Assembly (NCBI GenBank): GCA_024707385.1
Contig: JANPZW010000015.1
Span: 682,001-746,000 of the forward strand
DNA from: Cellvibrionaceae bacterium
Lineage (GTDB): Bacteria > Pseudomonadota > Gammaproteobacteria > Pseudomonadales > Cellvibrionaceae
Direction: 5' to 3'
DNA: 64,000 nucleotides
Below are positions 63,266-64,000 of the stretch, in pieces. A program made the translations under genes and the position numbers. Below the pieces are notes generated by a model. That model saw only the letters and a program-made list of their open reading frames with translations. It ran no database searches and had not been told where the DNA came from. How positions within the stretch are numbered: the first letter of the stretch is position 1; the number at the start of each line of letters is the position of its first letter.

Positions 63266-63409
63266 GATATCGCGCATGCGCGGGTACGAAAACGAGCATG
63301 CTTGAATGCGGGGCGGGCAGGGATGGCGCAAAGGCGCTGAAAATTTTTTATAAACAATGGCTTATGGGTGATTCTTCCAAAGCGTGTTAAGAGGATATCG
63401 CGCATGCGC
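63266..63409. repeat. two copies of a 16-bp repeat containing a palindrome
   Basis: GATATCGCGCATGCGC occurs exactly at 63266-63281 and 63394-63409. It ends in the 10-bp palindrome GCGCATGCGC. Both copies lie in the gap between the permease and small lipoprotein genes, 128 bp apart. Could be paired regulatory sites or remnants of a small repeat element. Confidence 0.6.
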
Positions 63410-63452
63410 AGTATTAAAATGTTAAATCCAATCAACTTTCAAGGAAAAATCT

Positions 63453-63768
63453 ATGAGGTTTCGAGTGCTCGCTCTTACATGCATTCTCCTGATCACAGGG
63501 TGCGCAACGGGGTATCAAAAATATTCTTGGGCAGGCGGCTACAAGGACAAGTCAGTTGGTGACAATAAATATCTCGTTGAGTATTACGGAAACGGCACAA
63601 CTTCACCACAAACGGTTGATGAATTCTGGAATAAAAAGGGCGTCAGAGGTTTGCCCAAACGGCTTTAATGTTCTTGAGGAAGCTGGCGGCGCCAATCAGG
63701 GTAGCTTCACAAGCGGGACAACAACATTTTCGCACCCATGGAAAAAGGCAACAATCAGCTGCAAATAG
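63453..63768 (+). CDS. small lipoprotein (frameshift at 63633-63637)
   Basis: About 105 residues after repair. Lipoprotein signal with LITGC (Cys17), then SWAGGYKDKSVGDNKYLVEYYGNGTTSPQTVDEFW and, past the break, NKRASEVCPNGFNVLEEAGG. The pattern GGY...D..Y.V.Y.GN..TS matches short CC0125/CC1285-type lipoproteins. The A5 run at 63633-63637 has one A too many. AAGGAA precedes ATG 63453. Function unknown. Confidence 0.72.
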
Positions 63769-63901
63769 GAGATTTAACAAGGCCAGCAATACGACAGCTT
63801 TTCCGTCGCCTTTTTTGTGGCGAAAAATATGCCACAAAAAATTCAACTACAAAGCTGCGCATTCTGGCAGCGTTATAAGTAAGGCAACATAGGAGCACGG
63901 A

Positions 63902-64000
63902 ATGACCATCGAATTATTGCTATTGGTAGCTATATTTTTATTAGGTGCGGCGGCCTTGATTGGCTTCTTCCTTACTAAAACTGAGGGGTTTGGCCGCTTT
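63902..64000 (+). CDS. start of a membrane protein, cut by the window
   Basis: ATG 63902 with AGGAG upstream opens 33 residues to the window edge: ELLLLVAIFLLGAAALIGFFLTKTEGFGRF, one hydrophobic helix followed by a charged turn. Too short to assign. Confidence 0.6.
   Translation, partial: MTIELLLLVAIFLLGAAALIGFFLTKTEGFGRF

Noticed and set aside
1..64000. Insertion sequences, prophage, integrase or tRNA attachment sites
   Set aside because: No transposase, integrase, tRNA or flanking direct repeats were found. The encapsulin is phage-capsid-derived in ancestry but lies among metabolic genes.

Overview
The window looks like a chromosome segment (roughly 50-55 % G+C by eye) of a Gram-negative, Tat-exporting, TonB-using proteobacterium. 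A gammaproteobacterium such as a cellvibrionalean is the best guess; no rRNA, tRNA or ribosomal protein is present to fix the taxonomy. Nearly everything serves sulfur scavenging, sulfur handling and redox stress.

Layout. 1-1.6 kb: YeeE/YedE-type sulfur-compound transporter (cut by the left edge) and an exported rhodanese. 1.9-3.1 kb: an orphan SfnR-like sigma-54 activator. 3.5-6.4 kb: DsbD/ScsB-like thiol reductase and an exported redoxin. 6.5-7.9 kb: chromate/sulfate-family transporter ChrA. 8.2-15.1 kb: gluconolactonase, dienelactone hydrolase, lectin-like protein and a DUF1549/DUF1553 + DUF1501 pair. 15.3-17.0 kb: small exported protein, cytochrome c4-like protein, peroxiredoxin. 17.1-18.9 kb: ars operon (reverse strand). 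19.3-29.7 kb: one long run of sulfur genes: rhodanese, serine acetyltransferase, two regulators, AhpD-like protein, acyl-CoA-dehydrogenase-like flavoprotein, sulfonate-type ABC transporter, then the family 2A encapsulin shell (SrpI type) and its cysteine desulfurase cargo. 29.7-31.5 kb: Kef-type antiporter. 31.8-37.1 kb (reverse): MBL hydrolase, two DUF6644 proteins, cytochrome c, DUF6152 protein and two related exported proteins. 37.4-45.1 kb: an unrecognised pteridine-like metabolite cluster. 45.1-50.5 kb: DUF3325/PepSY/DUF3649 membrane operon divergent from a TonB receptor. 50.7-56.6 kb (reverse): vanadium-haloperoxidase-like protein, SnoaL-like protein, sulfatase, aryl-sulfate sulfotransferase, Cys-less rhodanese. 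57-64 kb: IorAB-type molybdenum hydroxylase, 2OG-Fe hydroxylase, VOC protein, SLC13 permease, small lipoprotein.

Three cross-cutting signals stand out. (1) Eight intergenic regions carry -24/-12 (sigma-54) promoters, TGG-N9-TTGC or close to it, correctly oriented and mostly 25-80 nt upstream of start codons; three also carry an AACA-N4-TGTT dyad that fits an activator site, with the SfnR-like protein as the obvious candidate activator. (2) Proteins behind these promoters are strikingly depleted in Cys and Met: a 609-residue protein has one Met and no Cys, a ~490-residue one has one Met and no Cys, a ~780-residue one has two of each. This is the signature of a sulfur-sparing response. (3) An encapsulin plus desulfurase, a sulfur-storage type compartment, sits in the middle. 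Together this reads as a sulfur-starvation island.

Caution: about 17 genes or gene regions show a single-base frameshift, nearly all in homopolymers, on both strands. This is most easily explained by sequencing or assembly error, so the broken genes are annotated here as whole genes with the break position given.
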